Position numbers and translations under genes: made by a program
Shown here: positions 1 to 6,945 of the stretch, piece after piece
Layout: each line of letters begins with the position of its first letter
Position numbering within the stretch: position 1 is the stretch's first letter
Notes under the pieces: generated by a model
The model's input: only the letters and a program-made list of their open reading frames with translations
Database searches by the model: none
What the model was told of the DNA's origin: nothing
Source of the DNA: Acidobacteriota bacterium
Lineage (GTDB): Bacteria; Acidobacteriota; Holophagae; Thermotomaculales; Thermotomaculaceae
Assembly: GCA_003650445.1 (NCBI GenBank)
Contig: QMQE01000072.1
Location: 1-11,142 of the forward strand
Reading direction: 5' to 3'
DNA: 11,142 bases

Positions 1-2426
1 ATCGCTTCTTCGCCATTTTCCACCGCCACAACCCGGTACCCCAGACGGGTGAGTCCATCGGCAGTGAAGCGGCGTACCCCGTCATTATCCTCCGCCAACA
101 GAATAACTTCATCTCCACGAGCTCTCACGTCTTCCGGGGGAAGGGGTTGTTGTTCCGCCTGGATTTTTCCCTTTGCAATGGGCCAGTATACTCGGAAGGC
201 TGCTCCCAGTCCCGGGGAGGATTTCACGTCTATGATGGCGTTGTTCTGTTTCAGGATCCCATATACCGTAGCAAGGCCCAGGCCGGTACCCTTTCCCATA
301 GGCTTAGTTGTAAAGAAAGGCTCAAAAATTTGATTGATTAGTTCTTCCGATATGCCACAGCCGGTATCTGCAACCTCCAGCAATGCAAAATTGCCGGAAG
401 AAATCCCCTCAAATCGATGAGCCATTTTTTCATCCACGTATACTTCACCGGTGCTGATGCTCAGATTCCGTGGCTGTGGTTGCTTTGCCATGGCATCAGC
501 CGCATTTACCACCAGATTGATTAAAATCTGTTGAATCTGGCTTTCATCTGCGAGAACCGGAAGGATGTCCCGGGTCGTTCTCAACTCGAAATGAATGTCT
601 GCACCTACCAGGCGCCTGAGCATAGTATTCAGTTCTGTGACCACCCGATTGAGATTTAGAATGACCGGTTTGATCATCTGCCGCCGGCTGAATGCAAGTA
701 GTTGCCCGGTTAATTTTGCCGCACGCTTCCCGGAGCTCAGGATTTCACTGAAATGGCGGTGAAATTCACTTCCCTTCCGGGCTTTGACGGTTCCCATTTC
801 CGCGTTCCCCACAATGGTGGTAAGGATATTGTTGAAGTCATGGGCAATGCCGCCGGCCAGTTTGCCGATAGCTTCCATTTTGCGGCTCTGGGCCAGCTGT
901 TTTTCCAGTTCCTGTTTCTCTGTAATATCCATCTTGACACCGGCGAAATGGCTTACCTGCCCGGCAGGGTTCTTGAGCGGGAAAATCAGGGCTTCTTCCA
1001 GATAGGGCTCTCCGTTTTTTCTCAAATTATACAAACTTCCCCGCCAGCTTTCACCCCGAACCAGGCATGCCCACATCTGCTGATAGGTTTCCGCAGGGGT
1101 TTTGCCACTTTTTAAAAAACGTGGATTTTTCCCCAGGCTTTCTGCGGCTGAATAACCGGTCATTTTTTCAAATCCCCGGTTCACATAAACTATATTTCCA
1201 GATAGATCCGTAATTATGATGGATTCCGCAGTCTGCTCAATGAGCGCATAGAGCCGTTGCCTTTCTGCCTCCACTGCTCTCAATTTCGAGATATTGCTCA
1301 GTGTGACAATCACCTGCTTCAGTGACAGGCGCCCTTCCACTGTTGGGGCATACCACTCCAGAATGGCTGGAATCCGTTCCCCCGACATCGTTTGAACGGG
1401 GATTTCTGAGATAAAGTGGTTTTTCTGGTTCCAGATTGTCAACAGCTCTTCCATAAAAATGGAATCACTGTCCTCTGTGAACAGGCGGTCCAGGCTACCC
1501 AGTAACTGCTCCTTGTCTGTGGCTCCGAATAGCTGGAGCGTTGCATTGTTGACGGAGATAACTTTTACTTTAGCTGCGGCTTCCCGGATTTGATCGGGGT
1601 TTTCCTGCAGATATGCTTTAAGATCTTCAATTCCATTCTGCCGAAGTTCTTCCAGCCAGTTTCCCACATCCGTAAAATCTTCGTGCCAGATGGAGACTGG
1701 AGTCAGGTTCAGAATCTCTCCGCAACGCCGATTCTCTTTCTTCAGGGCTTGTCGGCTTTCCACCAGCTCGGATATGTCCCTGGCAAATGTCATCAGTTTC
1801 CGGTGTCCGTCCTGCTCAAAGAAATGGATATTCACTTCCACTGGAATCAACCGGCCGTTCCGGCTTCGGAATGTGTGTTCGGATACCAACTTTCCCGTTG
1901 CCTGTAAGAGTCTTATTTGATCTTCGGAGAGTTCCCGCCCGGAAATTTCCCGCGGTGTCATTCTGCATAATTCTTCCCTGGAATATCCCAGAACCCGGCA
2001 AGCCTCCTCGTTTACATCCTGAAATTCTGACAAGAAACCATCCTTGTCTAAACCATGGAAAAACGCCATATCATGGGACTGGTCAAACAAATCTTTTCTC
2101 AACTGTTCAGAACGGGACAATCGTTCCTGGTTTTGAATCAATTGTTTGAGATGAGGCCGGCCCCATATTACACCTGTCAGAATCAACATGGACAGGGCCA
2201 TCTTTATTATTTCAGTTGCCCATGTGGCATGTAACAGCATTCCGGCTGTCCACATCTGGCTAACAATCAGGCCCTGGTGAACCGTCATCAAGAGAACAGC
2301 AAAACAGAATGCCGTCCATGGCGTTTTTCTTCCTGTAATTCGTATCATATGAAAAGCCAGAACAACAGCAGTCAACTGAATGAGCAATGACAAGGCTGCC
2401 AGTACAATCACGTGCCGTCCCTCCAT
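1..2426 (-). CDS. PAS-rich hybrid sensor histidine kinase, C-terminus cut by window edge
   Basis: A membrane sensor that should autophosphorylate on histidine and pass the phosphate to its own receiver domain. About 808 codons are visible. The N-terminus has three hydrophobic segments (about residues 4-29, 36-60, 66-88) with little extracytoplasmic sequence. PAS-like domains follow at about 112-228, 235-375 (divergent, with a WHEDF motif) and 392-515. The dimerisation/phosphoacceptor motif GIAHDFNN has its His at 529. The ATPase domain shows the N box (LINLVVNAADA, Asn 641), G1 (DTGCGI, Asp 687) and G2 (GKGTGLGLA). A receiver domain begins near 773 with the acidic pair Glu779-Asp780; its phospho-acceptor Asp lies beyond the window. 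The ATG at 2426 is the first usable start, because an in-frame TAA lies three codons upstream; the ribosome-binding site is weak. It follows the polyferredoxin gene on the same strand after 191 bases. The signal and target are unknown. The family call is secure. Confidence 0.93.
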   Translation of the reverse strand, partial: MEGRHVIVLAALSLLIQLTAVVLAFHMIRITGRKTPWTAFCFAVLLMTVHQGLIVSQMWTAGMLLHATWATEIIKMALSMLILTGVIWGRPHLKQLIQNQERLSRSEQLRKDLFDQSHDMAFFHGLDKDGFLSEFQDVNEEACRVLGYSREELCRMTPREISGRELSEDQIRLLQATGKLVSEHTFRSRNGRLIPVEVNIHFFEQDGHRKLMTFARDISELVESRQALKKENRRCGEILNLTPVSIWHEDFTDVGNWLEELRQNGIEDLKAYLQENPDQIREAAAKVKVISVNNATLQLFGATDKEQLLGSLDRLFTEDSDSIFMEELLTIWNQKNHFISEIPVQTMSGERIPAILEWYAPTVEGRLSLKQVIVTLSNISKLRAVEAERQRLYALIEQTAESIIITDLSGNIVYVNRGFEKMTGYSAAESLGKNPRFLKSGKTPAETYQQMWACLVRGESWRGSLYNLRKNGEPYLEEALIFPLKNPAGQVSHFAGVKMDITEKQELEKQLAQSRKMEAIGKLAGGIAHDFNNILTTIVGNAEMGTVKARKGSEFHRHFSEILSSGKRAAKLTGQLLAFSRRQMIKPVILNLNRVVTELNTMLRRLVGADIHFELRTTRDILPVLADESQIQQILINLVVNAADAMAKQPQPRNLSISTGEVYVDEKMAHRFEGISSGNFALLEVADTGCGISEELINQIFEPFFTTKPMGKGTGLGLATVYGILKQNNAIIDVKSSPGLGAAFRVYWPIAKGKIQAEQQPLPPEDVRARGDEVILLAEDNDGVRRFTADGLTRLGYRVVAVENGEEA

Positions 2427-2454
2427 CTCGTATTAAACAACAATAACTGTTTTC

Positions 2455-2483
2455 AGTTTACAAGAACCCAAAATCAAAGTAAA
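2455..2483 (-). promoter_or_regulatory. Candidate sigma-70 promoter for the hybrid histidine kinase
   Basis: On the minus strand, TTTACT (2483-2478) and TAAACT (2460-2455) are separated by exactly 17 bases. Each matches the sigma-70 consensus at 4 of 6 positions. The predicted transcript would start near 2448, giving a leader of about 22 bases. A small inverted repeat, AACTG-TTTT-CAGTT (2445-2458), overlaps the -10 box and start site and could be an operator. The rest of the 2427-2617 gap shows no gene and no convincing terminator for the upstream polyferredoxin gene, so read-through into the kinase is possible. Confidence 0.4.
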
Positions 2484-2617
2484 GGAAAGATGATCGAATC
2501 CATATTTCCCTTGAAGAAACATTGTTTTGGGCTTTAGATAATCGATGTTCTGATCCGCGCACCTTCAACTGGAAGTATTCTTCAATTGCAGAAACTCAGA
2601 TACACACCATGTGTTTT

Positions 2618-4171
2618 TCACCCGCTATACCCTTCATCAGCGCCAGTGTTATCTCTGTTTGTTGTAAAAACACGAATAGCGGATTCCCCCGGCAGCGGGC
2701 ACTTGTTTTCGCAGATCCCGCATCCGATGCAGCGGTCTTCCCTCACATAGGGCTGTTTCACCAGGGCCTGTTCTCCCATCCGGTTCACCACAAGCTTATC
2801 CCGAAACAAAATGGCCTTTTTGCTGGTGGGGCAATGCTCTTCACAGACCATGCAGGGGATTCCATTGGCATAGGGCAGGCAACGGTTGATGTCAAACACG
2901 GCAATGCCGATTACTGCTTTCTGCTTTGCCGGCAGGGTAAGTCTCGGAATGGCACCGGTGGGACAAACCTGGCCGCAGAGGGTACAGTTGAATTCGCAAT
3001 AGCCCAACCGGGGGACCAGGCGGGGCGAAAACATCCCCTGATAGCCGCTTTCAAAAAAACAGGGCTGCAATGCATTTTCAATACACACTTTCATACATTC
3101 CCCGCAGCGGACACAGCGGGACAGGAACTCCAATTCATTTTCCACACCGGGTGGGCGGAGAAGCAGCGGGTGGGGGATCCTGCTCTCTGCATTCACTTTT
3201 GCCACAACCGGTAATGCGATTCCAGCCAAAGCGCTGCCCACAAAGGCGCGGCGACTCAGATCCACCGGCACAGGGTTGTTCCGCTTTGTGAATGCAAAAC
3301 GGGGAGACTGGTTCACGCAGTCATCTACGCAGTCCATGCACAGGTTACATTCTTCATGGTGTAATTTCCCGGTATCCGGGTCAAAGGCGTTCATCCGGCA
3401 GTTGGGCGCGCATTTGGGACAGTTTTTACAGGAAGTAGCAGGAATCCGGCGAAAGAAGCTCCACCGGGAGAAAACAGCCAGCAATGCTCCCAGCGGACAC
3501 AGGTTCCGGCACCAGAATCGCTTTCCCAGTTTCTCCAGTGCTCCGATTACAATCAGAATTATCAGAGAAAAGGAGGAGAGGAAATAATAGGATTGTCGAA
3601 ACGGAAGGAGGCCGTTCTTCAGCACAGAGTAAATTGGCTCCGTTACGTGATCCGCCACTGCCGGGGCATGGGCATAAATGGTGTCAAAAAATCCGGTGAA
3701 GAACCAGTTGAGCATCGGGTCGATGGAAAACGCGGCACCCCGCACCAAAAGAGAAAAAGGGTCCAGAAACCCGATGAGCTGCAAACTGAATGCCGAAGAA
3801 ATAAGTAACACAATAAGAAGGAGATATTTTATCTTACGAAGATGGACAGCGGGGTGCTTCTGCGGGTGAATTCCCTTGTCCAACCAGTCCAGCAGCGTAC
3901 CCATGGGACAGATCCATCCGCAGAAAACCCGGCCCAGTATCACCGTCAACAGGATCACAAAGAGAGACGGAAGCAAAATCAGAATCACTTTCCTGGTCGC
4001 CAGCATTACCGTAGCTGCCACAAGGGGGTCCCATCTAAAAAAAAGATTAACCGCGTAAGGGAGCGTATCACTGCCGGAATAGTCTGTTTTCCGGAACAAA
4101 ACGAAAAAAAGAATGAGGAACGATAACTGCGAGAGCCTTCGAAATGTTCTCGTGGTAGGCCGGTATTTCAT
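2618..4171 (-). CDS. Membrane polyferredoxin: NapH-like domain joined to NapG-like four-cluster domain
   Basis: A predicted quinone-linked or transmembrane electron-transfer protein of 517 residues. The N-terminal half resembles NapH/MauN: membrane segments at about 14-27, 61-80, 115-134 and 196-212, CxxxCP motifs at Cys84/88 and Cys221/225, then 4Fe-4S sites at Cys248/251/254/258 and Cys275/278/281/285. A twin-arginine motif (SRRAF, Arg307-308) and a hydrophobic stretch to about 325 follow. Next come four NapG-like cluster sites: Cys353-363, Cys392-403, Cys431-447 and Cys481-491. The start is the ATG at 4171, one base after the DUF362 stop (TGAGATG). An in-frame TTG at 4201 exists, but MKYRPTTRTFRRLSQ fits the family N-terminus better. 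It is co-transcribed with the DUF362 gene. The redox partner is unknown. The iron-sulfur assignment is secure; the direction of electron flow is inference. Confidence 0.9.
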   Translation of the reverse strand: MKYRPTTRTFRRLSQLSFLILFFVLFRKTDYSGSDTLPYAVNLFFRWDPLVAATVMLATRKVILILLPSLFVILLTVILGRVFCGWICPMGTLLDWLDKGIHPQKHPAVHLRKIKYLLLIVLLISSAFSLQLIGFLDPFSLLVRGAAFSIDPMLNWFFTGFFDTIYAHAPAVADHVTEPIYSVLKNGLLPFRQSYYFLSSFSLIILIVIGALEKLGKRFWCRNLCPLGALLAVFSRWSFFRRIPATSCKNCPKCAPNCRMNAFDPDTGKLHHEECNLCMDCVDDCVNQSPRFAFTKRNNPVPVDLSRRAFVGSALAGIALPVVAKVNAESRIPHPLLLRPPGVENELEFLSRCVRCGECMKVCIENALQPCFFESGYQGMFSPRLVPRLGYCEFNCTLCGQVCPTGAIPRLTLPAKQKAVIGIAVFDINRCLPYANGIPCMVCEEHCPTSKKAILFRDKLVVNRMGEQALVKQPYVREDRCIGCGICENKCPLPGESAIRVFTTNRDNTGADEGYSG

Positions 4172-4172
4172 C

Positions 4173-5081
4173 TCACACTCGAATCTGTTGAATTCGGGCA
4201 AGGTCCATTTCGCCCAATCCCATGGCGGCTGCCGCCCGGGTAGCCGGAATCTCTGCCGGTTTCAGGCCAAACAGCGTTGTTGCTACCGCATCCGCCGCCA
4301 CCACATCCGGGGAAGCCAGAATCGTGTTCAACACCTTGACATCCCGGAGACTTCCTCCCTGGGGGCCGTTTCGTAGGAGAATTCGGGTGGCATCCACAAT
4401 GGTCACAGCCGGTCGAATCACCGTGTTGAGGTCCGCCAGGTTCTGGCCGATGTTGTGGTGGATTTTTCCCCGATGCCCCCCGATGACACCCATGATATTT
4501 TTCAATCCAATGGTAAGCCGTGCAAGGGAGTGGTGCTTGGCCACCGGTACATTGATGTAGCAGTCTGCTTCCAGTGCGTCCCGATAAAACAGCCATTTGT
4601 GAATGGACTTTCCCCTTGCAATATTCACCGGAACAAATTTTCGTTTGTCAATATAGTCACAACGGACATTCTTCATTCCCTCCAGCACTGGCTTGATACC
4701 GCTTTGATGGTAGCAGCGCCGTTCCTCGTTACAGGTATTGTCGAAAACGAAGACTTCCTTCGCCCCGGCAGCCAATGCCAGGGATACGACCGCCTTTACA
4801 ACTTCGGGATTGGTATCTGCAGCCTGTTCCGGGCGACGATCCCAACCGATATTGGGCTTGACCACCACGCGGTTTCCGGGTTTTACAAATGCCTTCATTC
4901 CGCCAAATGGAGCCAGTACCAGCTTTACAAGGGCAGCTGGGTCTGTTCCGGTTCCGATGGCCACTTTCGGTAACGGCTGCTCCGCTGCCAGCAACTCCTG
5001 TGTAATGCGAAACTGCGGACTGGTCAAAAATAATCCGGCTGACCATTTTGCTATTTCTTCCAGAAACGCCCGCCTGTCCAT
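4173..5081 (-). CDS. DUF362 family protein with N-terminal twin-arginine motif
   Basis: A 302-residue protein of the DUF362 (COG2006) family, whose biochemical function I do not know. Family-like stretches are VVVKPNIGW (73-81), NPEVVKAVVSLALAAGA (91-107), the FDNT loop (113-116), NVPVAKHHSLARLTIGLKN (178-195) and GGHRGKIHHNI (201-211). Cysteines occur at 117, 123, 141 and 174 but form no CxxCxxC ferredoxin motif, so unlike some family members it carries no obvious iron-sulfur domain. The N-terminus reads MDRRAFLEEI followed by a short hydrophobic stretch, a weak Tat-like signal. The start is the ATG at 5081 rather than the in-frame TTG at 5096, because GGAGG sits five bases before the ATG. 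It is the first gene of an operon with the polyferredoxin, which suggests the two act together in redox chemistry (inference). Confidence 0.88.
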   Translation of the reverse strand: MDRRAFLEEIAKWSAGLFLTSPQFRITQELLAAEQPLPKVAIGTGTDPAALVKLVLAPFGGMKAFVKPGNRVVVKPNIGWDRRPEQAADTNPEVVKAVVSLALAAGAKEVFVFDNTCNEERRCYHQSGIKPVLEGMKNVRCDYIDKRKFVPVNIARGKSIHKWLFYRDALEADCYINVPVAKHHSLARLTIGLKNIMGVIGGHRGKIHHNIGQNLADLNTVIRPAVTIVDATRILLRNGPQGGSLRDVKVLNTILASPDVVAADAVATTLFGLKPAEIPATRAAAAMGLGEMDLARIQQIRV

Positions 5082-5086
5082 TCTTG

Positions 5087-5091
5087 CCTCC
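5087..5091 (-). promoter_or_regulatory. Ribosome-binding site that fixes the DUF362 start
   Basis: GGAGG on the minus strand lies five bases upstream of the ATG at 5081. It sits inside the extension that a TTG start at 5096 would add. This argues strongly for the ATG as the true start. Confidence 0.75.
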
Positions 5092-5110
5092 GGCAAAGCT
5101 TGTTTTTCCT

Positions 5111-5140
5111 ATTATACATGGTTTATGGTGAGGAAGGCAT
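5111..5140 (-). promoter_or_regulatory. Candidate promoter for the DUF362-polyferredoxin operon
   Basis: A perfect TATAAT (-10) is read on the minus strand at 5116-5111. The only -35 candidate is weak: ATGCCT at 5140-5135 with an 18-base spacer, 3 of 6 matches, so an activator may be needed. The predicted start is near 5104, giving a leader of about 23 bases with the GGAGG inside it. The -35 side approaches the divergent cstA promoter, leaving only about 20 bases between the two. Confidence 0.5.
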
Positions 5141-5161
5141 CTTACGGGCGGACTTGTCTTC

Positions 5162-5190
5162 TTCACTGACTGTAAAAAGAATGATAAAAT
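5162..5190 (+). promoter_or_regulatory. Candidate extended -10 promoter for cstA-valS
   Basis: TTCACT (5162-5167) and TAAAAT (5185-5190) are 17 bases apart. The -10 is preceded by TG one base away (TGATAAAAT from 5182), an extended -10 element. Matches to consensus are 4 of 6 and 5 of 6. The predicted transcription start near 5197 gives a leader of about 30 bases. No CRP-type palindrome was seen in this gap, although E. coli cstA is known to be CRP-dependent. Confidence 0.5.
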
Positions 5191-5226
5191 AGGAGTCAGC
5201 ACGAAATTCAGCGGGGGGCGATGGCG

Positions 5227-6945
5227 ATGAATTCTGTTTTTTTAATTGTTGGAACAGTGGTCGCGTATCTGCTGGCGTACCGGCTTTATGGGCGGTACCT
5301 CGGCAGTAAGATCTTTAAACTGGATGATTCCCGGCCCACACCGGCCCACACTATGCGGGACGATGTGGATTATCTGCCAACAAAAAAAGAGGTCCTTTTC
5401 GGACACCACTTTACGTCTATTGCCGGACTAGGCCCCATTGTCGGGCCCATCATTGCCGTGATCTGGGGATGGTTGCCCGCCATGTTGTGGGTAGTCTTCG
5501 GTTCCATTCTGATTGGCGGTATCCATGATATGGGTTCCATCGTGGTTTCCATGCGAAATCGTGGGTTGTCCATTGGTGAAATTGCCTCCTCTCTGATTAA
5601 CAGGCGAAGCCGGATGCTCTTCCTCCTTATTATTTTCTTCGAGCTCTGGATGGTGATAGCGGTTTTCGCGTTGATTATTGCTATTCTCTTTACTATGTAT
5701 CCTGCTTCGGTGCTGCCGGTCTGGCTCCAGATTCCCATCGCCATGACGGTGGGCTGGTATGTCTACCGTAAGGGTGGCAATATCTATGTAGCCTCTTTCA
5801 TTGCCATTATTCTAATGTATCTGACCATTGTGTTGGGGACGTATGTTCCCCTTGAAATTCCATCAATTATGGGTTTATCTGCCACAGAAGCCTGGATGGT
5901 CATTCTATTTATTTACGCTTTTGTAGCGTCCATCCTTCCGGTCTGGCTCCTGCTCCAGGCCCGTGATTTCATCAACGCACTTCAACTTGTTATCATTCTG
6001 ATTCTATTGGCCCTTGGGGTGCTGGTGGCCCATCCGGTAGTGGTGGCACCAATGGTTCAGGCCCATCCGATTGGTGCCCCGTCCATGATTCCCTTTCTTT
6101 TCATCATCATTGCCTGTGGGGCAAATTCGGGCTTTCACTCCCTTGTGGGCTCCGGCACGACTTCCAAACAGATCAACATGGAATCGGATTCAAAGTTTAT
6201 CGGCTACGGCGGAATGTTGATGGAGGGGGTTCTGGCCGCACTGGTAATTGTGGCTGTAACGGCCGGTATAGGTATGGGAACCGGCAGCGGCACCAATTTA
6301 TTGACAGGCCAGGCCGCATGGCTCCACCACTATTCATCATGGAGTGCTATTCAGGGGCTGAACGCCAAACTGGCGGCTTTTGTCACAGGTGCTGTAAATA
6401 TGATTGAAGTAATCGGTGTACCCAAGAATATTGCCGCCACCATTTTCGGGGTTTTTCTGGTTTCCTTTGCCAACACTACACTGGATACGGCGGCAAGAAT
6501 CCAACGCTATGTCATCTCCGAAGTTTCACTGGACTATCGCATGCCCGTTTTGAGCAATAAGTATGTGGCCACTTTCTTTGCAGTGGCCACCGCCGCGTTG
6601 CTGGCTTTTTCCAATAAAGGGGGAAAGGGGGCCCTGACACTCTGGCCCCTGTTCGGTGCAGTGAACCAGTTACTGGCCGGATTGGCATTATTGATTATCA
6701 CCGTCTACCTGAAACGGAAGGGGGCAAGGGCCCTTGTGGCAGGGATTCCCATGATTTTTATGGTTTCCATGACAGGCTATGCCATGGTCCTCAACATTCT
6801 TGATTTCATGAAAAAAGGGAATATACTATTGCTTCTGGTCGGCCTCGTGGTGCTGGTGCTGGAAATCTGGATGATCGGCGAAGCGATTTTTGTGCTGACG
6901 AAAAAAGGGAAATATGGAGAATTGAATGGCGAAAATATTGATTGA
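5227..6945 (+). CDS. cstA: CstA family carbon-starvation transporter (peptide/pyruvate)
   Basis: An inner-membrane transporter of the CstA family, whose studied members import peptides or pyruvate during carbon limitation. The 572-residue product is mostly hydrophobic helices. Family landmarks are AYRLYGRYLGSKIF near the N-terminus, RPTPAHT, DYLPT, LFGHHFTSIAGLGPIVGP, GGIHDMGS, the central GANSGFHSLVGSGTTSKQ, FANTTLDTAARIQRYVISE and LWPLFGAVNQLLAGLAL. It is clearly shorter than the E. coli protein (about 700 residues), as in many other bacteria. Two in-frame ATGs exist: 5221 and 5227. A GGGGGG run (5213-5218) is 2 bases from the first and 8 from the second, so 5227 is preferred; the choice changes only two residues. 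Its last 20 bases overlap the start of valS. The substrate cannot be decided from sequence. Confidence 0.95.
   Translation: MNSVFLIVGTVVAYLLAYRLYGRYLGSKIFKLDDSRPTPAHTMRDDVDYLPTKKEVLFGHHFTSIAGLGPIVGPIIAVIWGWLPAMLWVVFGSILIGGIHDMGSIVVSMRNRGLSIGEIASSLINRRSRMLFLLIIFFELWMVIAVFALIIAILFTMYPASVLPVWLQIPIAMTVGWYVYRKGGNIYVASFIAIILMYLTIVLGTYVPLEIPSIMGLSATEAWMVILFIYAFVASILPVWLLLQARDFINALQLVIILILLALGVLVAHPVVVAPMVQAHPIGAPSMIPFLFIIIACGANSGFHSLVGSGTTSKQINMESDSKFIGYGGMLMEGVLAALVIVAVTAGIGMGTGSGTNLLTGQAAWLHHYSSWSAIQGLNAKLAAFVTGAVNMIEVIGVPKNIAATIFGVFLVSFANTTLDTAARIQRYVISEVSLDYRMPVLSNKYVATFFAVATAALLAFSNKGGKGALTLWPLFGAVNQLLAGLALLIITVYLKRKGARALVAGIPMIFMVSMTGYAMVLNILDFMKKGNILLLLVGLVVLVLEIWMIGEAIFVLTKKGKYGELNGENID

Noticed and set aside
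2602..2618. Small plus-strand hairpin ACACA-CCA-TGTGT followed by T residues
   Set aside because: The stem is only five base pairs, and no plus-strand gene ends nearby that would need a terminator.
2522..3214. Plus-strand open frame of 230 codons opposite the polyferredoxin
   Set aside because: It is antisense to the conserved cysteine motifs of the polyferredoxin; the composition and lack of domains mark it as a shadow.
4172..4201. TTG start extending the polyferredoxin by ten residues
   Set aside because: The added residues overlap the DUF362 coding end. The ATG at 4171 directly follows the DUF362 stop and gives a family-like N-terminus.
5082..5096. TTG start extending the DUF362 protein by five residues
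   Set aside because: The GGAGG ribosome-binding site lies inside this extension and is ideally spaced for the ATG at 5081.
5097..5226. T-box leader or CRP site ahead of cstA-valS
   Set aside because: The gap is too short for a T-box and shows none of its conserved elements; no sequence close to TGTGA-N6-TCACA was found.
5331..5350. Exact tandem repeat of the ten bases CCGGCCCACA
   Set aside because: It lies in the coding sequence for the conserved CstA motif RPTPAHT, so the repeat follows from codon choice.
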